NCBI GenBank assembly: GCA_964036195.1
Contig: OZ038457.1
Span: 16,705,147 to 16,769,146 of the forward strand
Reading direction: 5' to 3'
Origin: Sphaerolaimus hirsutus
Lineage: Eukaryota > Nematoda > Chromadorea > Monhysterida > Sphaerolaimidae
Length of the DNA: 64,000 nucleotides
Shown here: positions 1 through 11,590 of the stretch, in pieces
Layout of the letters: the number at the start of each line of letters is the position of its first letter
Position numbering within the stretch: position 1 is the stretch's first letter
Notes under the pieces: generated by a model
The model's database searches: none
What the model saw: only the letters and a program-made list of their open reading frames with translations
What the model was told of the DNA's origin: nothing
Made by a program: the position numbers and the translations under genes

Positions 1-345
1 AAGTGTAAAAAGTTCCTGTAAAATGTGATGTGTCAGTAAAAGGCCCTGTAAAGTGCCAGATGTCATGTAAAAGACCCTGTAAAGTGGCATGTGTATCCAA
101 ATAGTATTTTATCGTATCCAAATATTACGTTTTTTTGTATCCACATGTTATGTCAAAAAGTACGATTTGATACAAAACATAAGATTTGGATATCATAAAA
201 TGAAATTTGGATACATATGACACATTACAGGGTCTTTTACACGATATTTGAAACTTTACAGAATCTTTTACATGACACATGACATTTCACAGGGCTTTTA
301 CACTTTACAGGGTCTGTTACAGAGTCCGGGAGTGGCAGCAGAATT
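1..345. repeat. Fold-back repeat, 'CCCTGTAAAATG' family
   Basis: Repeated units of the type ccctgtaaaatg / cattttacaggg face each other across the stretch, which ends in a variant of the family end (gagtccgggagtggcag). Other members, with ends GG(T/G)GCCAGTCCCAGACCC, lie at 28195-28312, 34185-34372, 36837-37830, 40337-40532 and 47570-47703. The left end is outside the window. No coding capacity is seen. Confidence 0.65.
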
Positions 346-471
346 GCCGCTAGAATTGCCTATTTGAAAACATGCCTTCAAAGCATGATAAATTTTTGGT
401 AAAATATTATTTGATATTATTCCTAGGATTGAAACGGATTCTATCTATCCCTGACTGACACCGCTCAGTTA

Positions 472-768
472 ATAAACACCTTCCCGGTCACGTCCGGCAC
501 CCTATTTTTGATCGTACTTGTGACACCCTATCTCCAGTTCTAGGGCGCGCCAGAAGCTGAAACTTGGGGGAGATATTGGCGCAACCCCCCTCTACCTCGC
601 ATGAATTAGGGGGGTCGCGGCGACCCCCCTAATTCATGCGAGGTAGAGGGGGGTTGCGCCAATATCTCCCCCAAGTTTCAGCCTCTGCGGCACCCTAGAA
701 CTGGGTATAGGATGTGAGAAGTAAAATCAAAAAATGGGTGCCGGACGTGACCGGGAAGGTGTTTACTT
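472..768. repeat. Fold-back element with perfect 63-nt hairpin
   Basis: The outer arms pair (caccttcccggtcacgtccg near 478 with its complement near 745). The core is a perfect palindrome: bases 556-618 are the reverse complement of 620-682, with a single base between them. The rest of 346-1160 holds fragments of other repeats, including a GGTGC-rich stretch at 965-1105, and no recognisable exon. Confidence 0.8.
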
Positions 769-1160
769 ATCTATCGCGAAGTGCATTTTGACTACTGGGT
801 ACTCCCTAACCCCCCGCCCACAAAAAATCACCATCTAATTTATATACTTAGGCGACACAAATTTCTAGCCAAAATGGCTAATTTGCGGCCCGCCTCTATC
901 TATCCATCAGGATTAGTAATTTAATCACTATCTATCTGAACAAATCCCCCCGAGGGTTCAAATGTAAATGTGCTGGGCACCAGCACCGGAGCCCGTGCGG
1001 TGCCATTTTATGGCCGGTGCCCGTGGTGCCAGGTGCGGGGTTTTCTGAGTACTGACAGGGCCGGTGCGGTGCGGTGCGGTGCCATTTTCCCGGTGCTTTT
1101 TCCTTCACTAGGTAGAATACAACAGTTAATAACGGTGTAACTGTATGCAGAGTGACTAAC

Positions 1161-2705
1161 CTGTAAAGGTTTTGTTGCGGCGTCATCTTGAGCGAGCAGG
1201 TTTTGCCTATATGTACTATTATTTCGGCGTAGTGTAGTTTCCTTTGTTGCGCGTCGGACTGTCACCAGTATCGAGATGTATGAGAACGACATCACCAACA
1301 GCGGGATAAAGTAGGCAATAGAGAATAAATAAATTATGTAGGAACGCGTAGACCAGTCGCTGGTGATTATGTCAAAGCTGAGTTATTCAATGACACATTT
1401 GAGGACATTCAAAATTGATCAGAAGACAAAAAGAAATGAAGTGGCTTACCAACAGAACCATTTGTTGCCCTCATAGGTGTACCTACTCCAGCCGAACACA
1501 GGTGGTGCGGTTACGATCACTGACACAGCATACACTGCACAAACAGCAATTATTTTGTGCCTGCGAGGGTTGTCATAAATTTTTATCCGTGTAAACCCAA
1601 TTAAAGCGTATTTAAGTGCCATTCAACAAGTACAGGGGTGGGCATTTTCAGTTACCGCTGGAAAAACGCGATAGCGTAAGCTACGGTTGAGCTATCACAA
1701 TGAAATTTTAACACAATAGAGTAGACTCCATAGGACACCTATTCTGAAGTTTGCAACCCAAACGGTTACATTTTGGGTGAGTTGTGGAACACACAGTTTT
1801 TAGTGTAATTTTGTGAGCTAGGCGTCAGCCATAGGATCAATCGAGGGTGGCGTTTGAGGGGGGGGGGGTCATCGGTATTTGGTATCGTCCTATTCTGTGG
1901 TACATTTGCCGATTTTGTTGCCCTTTGAGTATGTTGGGGTCGGGGCTACAACCAATTTCCTTTTTTCCCCTGAATAGTCCCCCAGACCCAAGATAAGGGG
2001 GGTCAAGTCACAAAAATACACTAAAAACTGTGTGTTCCACAACTCACCCAAAATGTGGCCGTTTGGGTTGCAAACTTCAGAATAGGTGTCCTATGGAGTC
2101 TACTCTATTGTGTTAAAATCTCACTGTTATAGCTCAACCGTAGCTCAAGCTATCGCGTTTTTCCAGCGGTAACTGAAAATGCCCACCCCTGTATGTAAAC
2201 ATTACAAACAGCAGCGTGAATCGTTGCATCATGAAGGGATACGCTATAGCTATGTAGCGTTCAATAGCTATAGCTGCCAGCTGCAACATGCTGCCAACCG
2301 CAAACGATCCAACGAGCATGCCGTCGAGGTTGCACACTGAGTGGGAGACGTTCTTTACGTTGATCGTCACTCGCGCAGTCGCTAACGTTCGCACTAACTG
2401 AACGGCGACAGCTGTGTGTTCCAGTAGACGTGCATGATGTTGTACACGTTGGACAGGGAGCTGCCGAGGCACAGGGCGGACAGACTGATGGTGAAGGCGT
2501 GCAGCTTGCGCAGCCGCGGCGACCCGCCGTACACGACGATGGTGAGCGCGTTGCCGAGCACGCCGAGCAGCACGATGGCGCCCATGGCCAGCGTGAGCCA
2601 CAGTCGCTGAGCGCCGCTCACCTCCATTGTGCCGATCACGGAGGAAGTGTTGCGCACGACGAACAGGTCGTCGAAGCCGCTCGAAGCGCTCTTGTAGTTT
2701 ACCAT
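1161..2705 (-). CDS. Opsin-like class A GPCR, 3' part missing
   Basis: A seven-transmembrane receptor of the rhodopsin class. Four exons join in frame: 2705-2399, 2336-2210, 1560-1450 and 1377-1161, with GT-AG introns of 62, 649 and 72 nt. ATG at 2705 directly follows a 3' splice site, so an upstream exon is possible. Helix 1 has LLGVLGNALTIVVYG. Helix 3 starts CNLDGM and ends in ERY. Helix 4 leads to APPVFGWSRYTYEG, a typical opsin second loop with a Cys just before FDIITSDW. Helix 5 is RSYIIYLFSIAYFIPLL. Against bovine rhodopsin the Asp in CNLDG lies at counterion site 113 and the Glu in YEG at site 181. Helices 6 and 7, and so the retinal lysine, are beyond the left edge. It could be a true opsin or an opsin-related receptor without chromophore (nematode SRO-1 type). 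An N-glycosylation sequon (NTS) is near the N-terminus. Confidence 0.85.
1633..2191. mobile_element. Inverted-repeat transposon in opsin intron
   Basis: Ends CAGGGGTGGGC and GCCCACCCCTG open long inverted arms of about 170 nt. A TA dinucleotide flanks each end, as in Tc1/mariner-type insertions. The element fills most of the 649-nt intron between receptor exons 2 and 3. It holds no open frame for a transposase. Its middle (about 1930-2010) resembles the arms of the element at 24712-26470. Confidence 0.85.
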
Positions 2706-3056
2706 CTGGAAAATTGAAATACCATGATTAAGGTTCCAAAAAATGGCTGATTTTCATAAAATAGAATAATATCTCTCTGAAAGAAGCGCAGAGAAAAAAA
2801 AATATTAATATAAATGAGACATTTTTTTATTTTTTAACTCATAAAAAATAGCTGAATCCTTCCAGAAAAACCCGGATAAAATATAAAAAAAACATATGAT
2901 TTTTTATATTTTCGAATATTTTTGACTAAAAATATCCCAGCGATTTTTAGAACACTAACCATGATACGTTTCTAAAGGCGGCCCGAACCTTGGGTACGAA
3001 TGTAAGTAGGAGCTTTCTATGGCGGGTTCCCCCTCCCCAAATCGCCTAGCAAGCTA

Positions 3057-3399
3057 CCGTATTTCATACCCCCCTTGAATAAACTTCCCCTCGCAATACC
3101 CCCCTCCGGAAAAAAGTACATCATGTATGCAAGGAACATGATGTATTTATTGCGACCATTTTGCATCTCAGTTATACGTATACGCTAGTTTGTGTAGCGA
3201 TGTACGTTTACGTCCCTGTTATGTCCTTATATACCCTATTTGGTCACGTTTATTACCGGTTTGGGGTATGTAAAGGCGTATTCTGTAGTAGGACTTTCCC
3301 GAAAATTTCTGACGAAATAACATACCCCCCTCAAAATACCCCCGCTCAAAATTTTCACTATGAAAAAATAACCCCTGGGGGTATTTCGAGGAAATACGG
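3057..3399. repeat. MITE, 'CCGTATTTCCTCGAAATACCCC' type
   Basis: Terminal inverted repeats read CCGTATTTC..TACCCCCC on the left and GGGGGTATTTCGAGGAAATACGG on the right (written here in parts), flanked by TA. The host sequence around it (about 2985-3680) is another repeat, also found around the MITE at 7568. Further members are at 4282, 7568, 13763, 35117, 36033, 41905 and 60517. Confidence 0.8.
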
Positions 3400-4281
3400 T
3401 AGCTATCCGGAGCGATTTTTAAGAAATATGAACACAATTTTTGTTCAAAACCGCTATTTTTCATACGTTTGTACCCATTTTCTTAAAAATCACTTGTTCA
3501 GGTGCCTTTCTGCCTATTTTCACTTATTTTTGGGTATAGATGTGCTTGTATACCTATTTTTAGCTATAATTTAACCTAGTTTTAGCGATTTTTTCCGCTT
3601 TTCCCCCTTCCATACCTTGAAAAAGCCTTTCGGGGTAGTCAAATTTTGCCCCTGATGCATGTCAACCATATAAGTCTGTGTATTTAGCGCCATTTTCAAA
3701 AAAGCACTCTCTGGAAAAAGTGGAAAGTAGCAAATTTGTAAATATTAATAAATTCAGTAGGTCTGCGGGGTATAATAAAGAAATTTTTATATATTACAAT
3801 TCCGTATATTTTTTATGTTGCGTTTAAAAAATTCCAGACTCTTTGTCGTATTAAACTAATGCTTAACGCCAGCTCGTGAAATAGGTATGATACTTAGATA
3901 ATTTTTTAATAGGTAGATGGGGAATCATGGCTTGGAACTTTATTGGATAAAATACCGTATTTTCCAAGAAGAAAGTGTTGATATTACGATACTCACTTTT
4001 ACATCGTATCTTATCCAAATCTTACACAAACCATCGAGAGTGCTGAATGAATAAACTTTCAAATCGCCTTATATGCCCTGCCAATTAATTGCATGCTCTA
4101 ATTAGAAAAACACGAGCGTAAACAAAAGCTTAATAAAAATAAAAATCTCATGTATAAATGGGGTAGCTTAGTAGTAAATGCAAAAGCGCCATGACACTGG
4201 AAACTTTTGAGGCCTCGATGCTGGTGCTCGATGCCAAAACCACAAAAGATTCGATTACACTTTTGTTGATGGAGGCTAAGC

Positions 4282-4711
4282 TACCGTATTTACTCAAAAT
4301 ACCCCCCGGGGGTGATTATTTCAGGGGGTTAAACAAGGGGGGTTTCAAGGGGGCAGGGGGGCTTATTATTTCGCCAGAAATTTTTTGAACTACCAGTACT
4401 GATTTGATGTTGGTAACGTACGCAGACGTAGAAAAATGCAACAGTAATCAGTATGTATGAGTCTATAGATTCATACAAGTAAATATGTAGACGGTATAGA
4501 ACAGGTTTTAACGTAACACAGTCATTGTTTTTAACGTGTGTTCTGCACTGTCCGAATCACGAACAGCTGCATAGCTATTGTCATTTACGTTCTCTTTACA
4601 CTCAATTGGGGGGTATTTCTTTCGAGGTGGGGGCTAATAAATTCATAGTGGCCATATAGAGGGGGGTATTTCGGGGGGTATTTCGAGGGGATATTTCGAG
4701 GAAATACAGTA
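4282..4711. repeat. MITE, same family, full length about 430 bp
   Basis: Ends taccgtatttactcaaaat and atttcgaggaaatacagta form the inverted repeat. The interior carries the family's conserved middle (gcagacgtagaaaaatgcaa, then a tcatacaagta segment), also seen in the copies at 7568 and, in reverse, 35117. It is non-coding. Confidence 0.8.
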
Positions 4712-6289
4712 AACAGTACGACGAAACGCGCACGTCAATCATTAGCGCATGCTGCTTGAACGACATTACGAAATGTTGACACCAATCCAAAAATGTACGT
4801 CAATTTTGCTCTCATTAAAAAGCTACGTCTAAATCAGCCGTGGTCCGAGCCGAATCCGTCCATTCAAATTCAATTTTAAGATAAAGTAGTCGTACCCAAG
4901 TGGAACAAAGTTATATAGAGAAAAGACCGTCGACTTTACCATATCGACAGCACATAATTTCGAATGCAACGACTTGGACTGTCATAGCCCTGCCTGTATT
5001 ATTAAATTCTACACTAGATTTTAAATCTTCATGCCTATTGACGCAATCCCTGTTAACCACATGTCGCATCAATTTCTAAATGTACACCAGGCGCAAAATT
5101 CATTCTGTTTACAAAAGAAAAAAAGTGCCACGAAATGACCGCCATTTTGGCGCTGTCATCTTTGGCGGTTGGCGCCGTTTTACTAGCACCATTGGCACCT
5201 GGCGCCGTTTCTGGCGTTTTATTGACTTAAACTCCCAAGGCCTAGCGAGGAAAAACGTAAAACGAAGCGTCCAATTACTTACCACTTACACTCAACGATG
5301 GAAAATAAGACAGAAATTAAACACAGAAAACTGTTGAGTTTCTGTGTTTTTGTTTTACACAGAAACACGGAAACTGAATAATTTTGAAAAACTCAAAACT
5401 CAAATGAGTTTTTTATTGGAGAACATAGAAGAAACATGGAAACACAGACAAATTTTTTTTGGGTTTTTTCTTTGGATTTGAGGAATACTGTGCTGTGTTT
5501 GACTGAACAAAATAAGGAATGTACATTTGATCAGGGGTCTCCAGTAATTTGGTCTCGATAGACAGCGATAAACAGTGATAGATAAAAAGATTGCTGGCCG
5601 ATTTGGGGGAACTACACCCAGCCCCCCCCCCCCCCATTGAAGACCCCTGCATTCGATTTTGTTGATCATGTGGACATGTTGTTGATTTTTGTGATGCTTT
5701 GTCCTACATTTGAATGATATACGGGTTGGTACAGTGATGTTTATATGGTATCAAATCCAGTCCCTGCAAAATTTCATGTCAGTGTAAACATTAAAGTAAA
5801 ATGTAATTAAAAATCGTAAATACCCAGTAAATTTACATTTTGACAATTAATTTTACATTTTACATGACTGTTTACATTTTTCAGCACATCTTACAGGGTT
5901 TTCGAGTGCCCCCTGAACATACACAAAGTAATGTTTATGAGAAAACCACTGTTTTTGCATTGAAACACTGCATTTGGGTAAAAACCTGCATTTTATGAAA
6001 AACAGAGTTACTCAAATTTTTCTTGCAAAAAACTCAAAACACAGGTATTCAATTTTGAGAAATTCAAAACACAGAAAGTGTTTTTTTTATAGAAAACATA
6101 CCCATCGTTGCTTACACTTACTTTAAAGTACCCACACAAGTACCCCCACTTATAAGTGTTTTCAATCAAGGAAGAAAGTCCTGAAGTGAAGTAGTGCAAA
6201 ACATCCTTTGAATACACGCAAGATTCGCAGCGCACTTAATGAAAATGCACTTTCAACACGAAGCGTACACACTTCATTTGAGCATTGCT

Positions 6290-6505
6290 TTATTGAGCCC
6301 ACACACGCTAGTTGACATCGCAATTTTGTATCAACTCAATGTCAACTAAATAACACTTAAAAATTTAAAAGCAGCACACTTAACAGAACCGATGCAAATT
6401 AAGTGTCATTATGTAAAATTAACTATGCTCTATCATATAGGAAAGTTGAAATAACATAATTCACAAAAATTTAGTTGACACGAGGTCAGTTGACATCCAT
6501 CGTGT
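6290..6505. repeat. Short MITE with CACACGCTAGTTGACATCGC ends
   Basis: The ends match those of the 3450-bp element at 20895, but the interior is different: a conserved stretch around tgctctatcatataggaaag. Sister copies are at 17327-17610 and 29795-29985. This suggests short elements moved by the same unknown transposase. Confidence 0.7.
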
Positions 6506-6859
6506 GTGGCGCCATTAAGGTTTTTCAGCGAAATAACTCCGTCTACACTGATAAACAAAAACGCACTGGTCATCTACGAGAATCAATTTTCATATCCGCC
6601 AAGCTAAAAAATTACGGCACAAAATGGACCGATAGACGACACCCACACAAACACTGGAAACAATAAAATCAATCAAAAATTATTCACACCGAGCGATCGC
6701 GACTGTGCTCAGTGGCCGACCACATAAAGAGCGCTATAAAAAGCGGCAGGATATTGGACACCATGAGGGCTCGGTCGACCACCAACAACAGACCGAGAAG
6801 GTGAATTCTCCAATTTTCCGAGAAAAATATCAACAATAAAATACCAACATTGTTTTTTT

Positions 6860-7153
6860 GGGTTCAAACGGGATCCCAATCCAGACCTCGATCATTTTCA
6901 GGATTCAACGATCCCGATCCCAAAGCCCCAATCCTGAACATTTAATCCTAATCCCGTCACCGATAAAAAATTTCCCCAATCCCGATCCCGGAAATTTTGT
7001 GCCAAATTTGCCACATAACTTTTTTCACTGATGACAAATGTGAATGGAAACCTCTAGTGTGCATTTTATGCCACTTTTCTGACATCCAAGTGTGTATTTT
7101 GACATTTTTATCCATAATCCCGGTCACGAAAAGTCGATCCCGTTTGAACCCTA
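6860..7153. repeat. MITE with GGGTTCAAACGGGATC ends
   Basis: Inverted ends gggttcaaacgggatccc and gatcccgtttgaacccta enclose 'cccgatccc' type repeats. It belongs to the same family as 53776-54378, 33227-33573 and the interrupted copy at 60132-61534. Confidence 0.8.
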
Positions 7154-7369
7154 ATTGTCGGTGAACAGAATGGCGAGGGGACCCCTGGATCGGGCGGTGC
7201 AGTAGACAGTAGACAGTAATTGGTACCAGACAAAGTATTCATATCATATGTACCCACACACCAAACCAGACTTAGCTAGACTTCAATAAGCGTGGATTGA
7301 ATACATAAACATCGGCTGGCCGGAAAGTGCCCGCCGCGTGACCAGTCGGTTTTCCGGCCAATCAAGCAT

Positions 7370-8160
7370 AGGGAGTGGCAGGGGTTTAGTAGTGGAGTGG
7401 GTTTGGGGGGGGTTCCCCCCTCCAAATCCGCCAGCTATCTATCCATCCCGAAGGCCGCTCAGCTATCTATCTATCCCGGATGCAAATTTTTTGGCTATCT
7501 CAATCGGCCATCTATCTACCTGGAGCGATTTTTGAGTGATTTTGCCTCAATTTTCGCTCAAAATAGCTACCGTATTTCCTCGAATTACCCCCGGGGGCGG
7601 GTATTTTTTCAGGAGGGGGGGGGGGTTATTATTTCATCCCAGTACTAAATCGTTGTTTGTAACGTACCCAGACGTGGAAAAATGCAATAAAAACCACCAT
7701 TTATAAGACTCTATAGACTTATATAAGTAGGTAGACGGTTGTTTGTTTGTTTGTTTGTTTAACGTGTGTTCTGCGTTTCCCAGAGCTTTCGTCATCGATG
7801 TTCTCTATACGCTGAAATTGGGGTGGGTTATAAATTCATAGTGTACATTTTGAGGGGAGCCTTTCGAAGAAATACGGTAATTGTCATACCTTTTTATAGT
7901 TTTGTAACTTCAAAATCGCTATTTCATGTGTTTAACTGCCTATTTTCAGCTATTTTGGTACTATACATGCTTATACCTTTTCACCTACTTTTAGCGAGTT
8001 TTTCTGTTTTCTTCCTTCTATACCTTGGAAAAGCCTATATATTGAACCCACGCGAACCCCCCTACCAAAATTTTTTTTTTAGCTATCTATCCCTCCGGTG
8101 GAGCGATTGACATCTATTTATATGAACCCCCACGGGGGTTCAAATCTACAAAACCCCTGG
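7370..8160. repeat. Repeat split by a nested MITE (7568-7879)
   Basis: The outer repeat has the signature 'ccagctatctatcc ... gttcaaatctacaaaacccctgg'. It is interrupted at 7568-7879 by a member of the CCGTATTTCC MITE family (ends taccgtatttcctcga and tttcgaagaaatacggta). The same host repeat, without the nested MITE, is at 33765-33975, and with one at 2985-3680. No gene is seen. Confidence 0.7.
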
Positions 8161-8327
8161 GGAGTGGTGAGACAAGTGTATAATATCATGAATACAAATG
8201 GAGACTTGGTTCGCCACAATAAATTAAATAGTCGCCTCGAGGATACTACGAGTGGTGGGTGGTGGGTGGCAATTATTACACGCGTATGCCACTCATCACG
8301 TCGCCAGTCGCTGGACCTCTTCATTGC

Positions 8328-8510
8328 GGTTACGCACACAATCGAAAGTTGGGAAACTCATAAATCTGTTTTGAACGCATTTGAGTTTACCACAATGAAA
8401 TATTTTTGATCGGTATCAACTGTAGTTGACAGATTCCTCATTGTGGTAAACTCAAATGAGTGCAAAACTGATTCAGGAAAATCCCAAATATCGTGCGCAT
8501 CCACATTGAC
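8328..8510. repeat. MITE, 'CTAGTTTACTGCC' family, decayed ends
   Basis: Inverted halves (aactcataaatctgttttga ... and caaatgagtgcaaaactgatt) surround a central tcaactgtagttgaca. The family has eight or more copies here; the best-preserved ends are at 38975-39172 and 63787-63995. Confidence 0.7.
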
Positions 8511-9354
8511 AAGCTTATTAACCGGTCAAAATGAAATGCCTTGAATTGACGAAACAAGCCGGTTCAGGAATTTACCACTGACGGGAAATGTCCCCGGCGA
8601 CGTTTTGCGTTTCCGGGTCTATCGGGTCTAGTAGAATGCACAACGTCACGGAAAAACGCGCAGACAGGTTTCAACCAGAGTTGTTAAAGTAATGAACTTA
8701 TCTAAAGGTATACGTAAATGGTATTTCGGATTTACTCGCCCCGAAAACTGCAAACAGCAAAAAATATACCTAATGGCACAATATATAGCAAAACGCTTAG
8801 TTAAAGAAACGTAAACAGTACTTTTGACTCGCAGAAAATGTTGATATTTTATCATAAGATGAGACATCGAAAAATAATCTACTCGTGAAAATCTGAAAAT
8901 CTGTCTCATCAAAATTTTTTTAATTTTTTTAATTTAATAGACACACCACTTAAAAATGCGAAAAACTGCCGGAAGTTCAGATGTTTTCCAAAAATGGCCA
9001 CACGCATATCTGAAGTTTCACTTTTAATCGTAAATCGGCTATGGACGCATTGGACTCACACTAGTTTACGGTAAACGTTTCAGAAACTGATAAATGAACT
9101 TTAGATGGATGTAATTACCTGGATCGGGATCGCCATTATGTAAATTCAACGGGATCGATATTCCGATTTTTAAAAACTTTGGGATCAGAATCGGCATTGG
9201 AATTTTGAGATTTCGGGTTCGGGATCGGGGCTTAGGGATGGCGTCTGAGAAATCCCGAAAATTCTCAGGATTCGGGATCGGGATCCCGAATAGGTAGGCA
9301 CGCATACGCACTCAAAAACGAAAGTAACTACGATTTCGCGACTACGGTCTCAAC

Positions 9355-9440
9355 GGGCAAGGGGCCGGCGCCGTCGGCCGAGCGCGTCTCCGGCTCGGGC
9401 AGGGCTAACAGCGACGAGGGAAACAACAAGTGTTCGTTCG
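9355..9440 (+). other. GC-rich patch, possible upstream exon of the kinase
   Basis: An abrupt GC-rich island between AT-rich repeats is open in two frames. One frame reads TTVSTGKGPAPSAERVSG and is Ser/Gly/Pro-rich. A gt lies just after the island (aacaa|gtgttc). It is collinear with and upstream of the first kinase exon found, whose left boundary needs one carried-in base. The frame that looks most protein-like gives the wrong phase, so the link is unproven. Confidence 0.25.
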
Positions 9441-9875
9441 GAGTATACTCGGCGGACAGCACACCTAGTATGAAAACCTACCATAATTTAATGAAAAAAA
9501 TCTTGTGATAAATTTCCTATACTCCGGTTACTTTACGCACGCGTGGTTCCCGCTGGAAGTGTGCCAACGATGGCTAGCGCATGCGAGTTTCATAAAAAGA
9601 TGACAAAATTGATTGTTGTTATAATGTTATTTATTAACATATTCACATCGATGAATTTTTTTCATCTTTTTACGGAAATCGCATGACTTAACAATCATTG
9701 GCACGCTTCCAACACGAGACATAAATCAGTGCAACGGCAGAGTATCATGTACGCCGAGTATAATTAATTATTCCATAGTAAAAACGAAATATTATGATGA
9801 AAAAACTAAGTTTTGGTTCATTATTCAGATGGGTTATGGTAGGTTTTCTTACTAAGTGTGATGTCCGCCGCGTAA
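9441..9875. repeat. MITE split by a second MITE
   Basis: Left part 9441-9520 (tactcggcggaca ... cctaccata) and right part about 9750-9875 (aattattccatagtaaaaac ... gtgatgtccgccg) belong to one family. Unbroken copies are at 28535-28795, 38388-38578 and 43352-43533. Between them sits a second repeat (ggttcccgctggaagtgtgc ... ggcacgcttccaacacga), also present at 56281-56538 and 60591-60835. Confidence 0.75.
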
Positions 9876-10444
9876 AACTAAACTATGTGAGAAAACACAA
9901 CCTTCAAGCGCATAGACGACGCGTGCGCGGCGATCCAGATTTGTTAAAAGTACTGAACTTTTTTCAAAGTAAACGTAAAGTATTTTATTTTTACTCGCCC
10001 CTGAGTACAAAAAACGTCAAGTAAATTTTTCACTTTTATGCTGCGTAAAAATTGAGTAAGCGTAAATAACCAGTATTTTTACTCAAGGCAAATGTAAAAG
10101 CAAGATTTTTTTGATTTTATACCTAAGAAAACCTACTAATTAGGGTGTCAAATTTCTGTTTCCGTTTTCCGTTTCCGCCTTTCCGCAGGAAAAATTTTTA
10201 CCTTTCCGTTTTCCGGCAGCCGAAAATTTTTTACCTTTCCGTTTTCCGTTTTCCGGCAGCCAAAAAATTTTTACCGTTCCGTTTTCCGGCAGCTGAAAAT
10301 TTTTTACCTTTCCGTTTCCGTTTTTCCGGCCCATTTTTCCGTTTTCCGGCTGAAAAATTTTTACCTTTCCATTTCCATTTTACCAGGCCATTTTTCCATT
10401 TTCTGGCTCGATTTTCAGTTTTCTGGCATTTTTCCATTGTTTTT

Positions 10445-11590
10445 CAAATCTGTATTTATCTTCAATTGGCTCATCCCATTGTGTTGTTTTTGTCTCTTGA
10501 AGCAGCATTGACAACTGGGATTTCAGGGTCAGTGAAACAGGTGCTGTGAACCCAATTGGGTCATATGCTGACACCAATAATTTATTCAAGTTTCGTCTGG
10601 TTGGTGTTGTGATGCTGTCAATTTGCAATGTTGGTGTTGATATTGCCAGCATGTCTGTTCGGTGATTTTATTTCATGCCCATTACTGTGACAATGTTATT
10701 CACCTTTGGACTCCTGTCGTTTTCTGCTATTTCATTCATGACTGATCTGGAGTTTGACAGCCATTCCCTCATGTTCATAGAACATTGGTTAAATAAAGCT
10801 TTGACTTTGTAATATAGTTCTAAAGCTTCAACTTCATTCGTGACACTCACGATGAAGTTATTGACGTAAATGTTGTTTATTATCATCACCAACTGGTTTC
10901 GTTCCCATTCATTTTCTTCATATTCATTCATGTTGTTTATTGTCACATTTAAATGGTATTTTATGACTGCTCCCAAAATTGCTGGGCTGCAGACAAGTCC
11001 AAACAGTACGCGTTTAAAACAAAGTACTATTGGGCCTCCACACGCTAGTTGACCGCTAGGCCCATTAAGTTATTTTCAGTTACTGGTTTTGAGGCATCTT
11101 TCAGCCAGAAAAATTGTGTGTAGTTTCTAGCTTGGTCATGCAATCCTATTTGCAAAAATGCCTTTTCAATATTGGCAATTTATGCTAGATTGCCTGCCCT
11201 GAACCTCAGGAGTAGGCCCAGTGCTAATGGTGTTGTAATTGGTCCTCTAAAAAAGCACCTGTTGAAACTGGGCTTACCTGCCGACCCATCGTACACGATT
11301 CTGCATGTCGATTTGCCCGGCGTGATTACTGGCTGGTGTGGCAGGTAATGAATCCCCTTGTTGTCTGTTTTGTCGTCACAGATCTCAATTATTCCCTTTT
11401 CTAGTTGGTCGTCCAAAACTTTCCGGTATTGTTCGAATAAGTTTGGATCTTTGTTGAATCTTCTTATCAGTGATTTAAACCACACCAAGGCTTCTGCTTT
11501 TCCCGTGGGCAGGTCACTGATACTCTCTTTATATGGCCAGTCAATATAGTATCGTTTGTTGTTGTCGTTGAATTTTATGCAAATTTGTCT
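10445..11590 (-). pseudogene. Broken BEL/Pao retrotransposon polymerase
   Basis: Minus-strand segments match the reverse-transcriptase part of BEL/Pao polymerases, in order: LPTGKAEALVWFKSLIRRF, LPHQPVITPG, VYDGSAG, LLLRFRAGNLA, IEKAFLQIG, NNFIVSVTNEVEALELYY and LVSAYDPIGFTAPVS. In-frame stops break it (one right after RAGNLA). The catalytic YxDD motif has decayed to YVNN, and no long terminal repeats, gag or integrase are seen. A 32-bp transposon remnant at 11032-11063 interrupts it. It is a dead fragment. Confidence 0.85.
11032..11063. mobile_element. 32-bp remnant of the 3450-bp element family
   Basis: GGGCCTCCACACGCTAGTTG is followed by only a few bases and then CTAGGCCC. ATT flanks both sides, exactly as in both 3450-bp copies. 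This looks like an extreme internal deletion that left one terminal repeat and the last bases of the other. It sits inside the BEL/Pao fragment. Confidence 0.7.

Larger units (their letters stand above)
2706..9354. other. Gene-free stretch upstream of the receptor, repeats
   Basis: No recognisable exon was found in about 6.6 kb between the receptor start and the kinase region. It holds the separate repeats listed at 3057, 4282, 6290, 6860, 7370 and 8328, plus AT-rich low-complexity sequence (2760-2950, 3720-4180, 5340-6250). At 8670-8960 and 9100-9300 are partial copies of families seen complete at 39701-40201 and 53776-54378. The upstream exon(s) of the kinase could lie here unseen. Confidence 0.6.

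Noticed and set aside
1633-2191. hAT assignment from the CAGGGGTGGGC ends
   Set aside because: No 8-bp duplication is present; only TA flanks match, so a Tc1/mariner-type insertion is more consistent.
2330-2400. Apparent frameshift in the receptor between helices 2 and 3
   Set aside because: A 62-nt GT-AG intron (2398 down to 2337) restores the frame and joins a normal first extracellular loop to the helix 3 cysteine.
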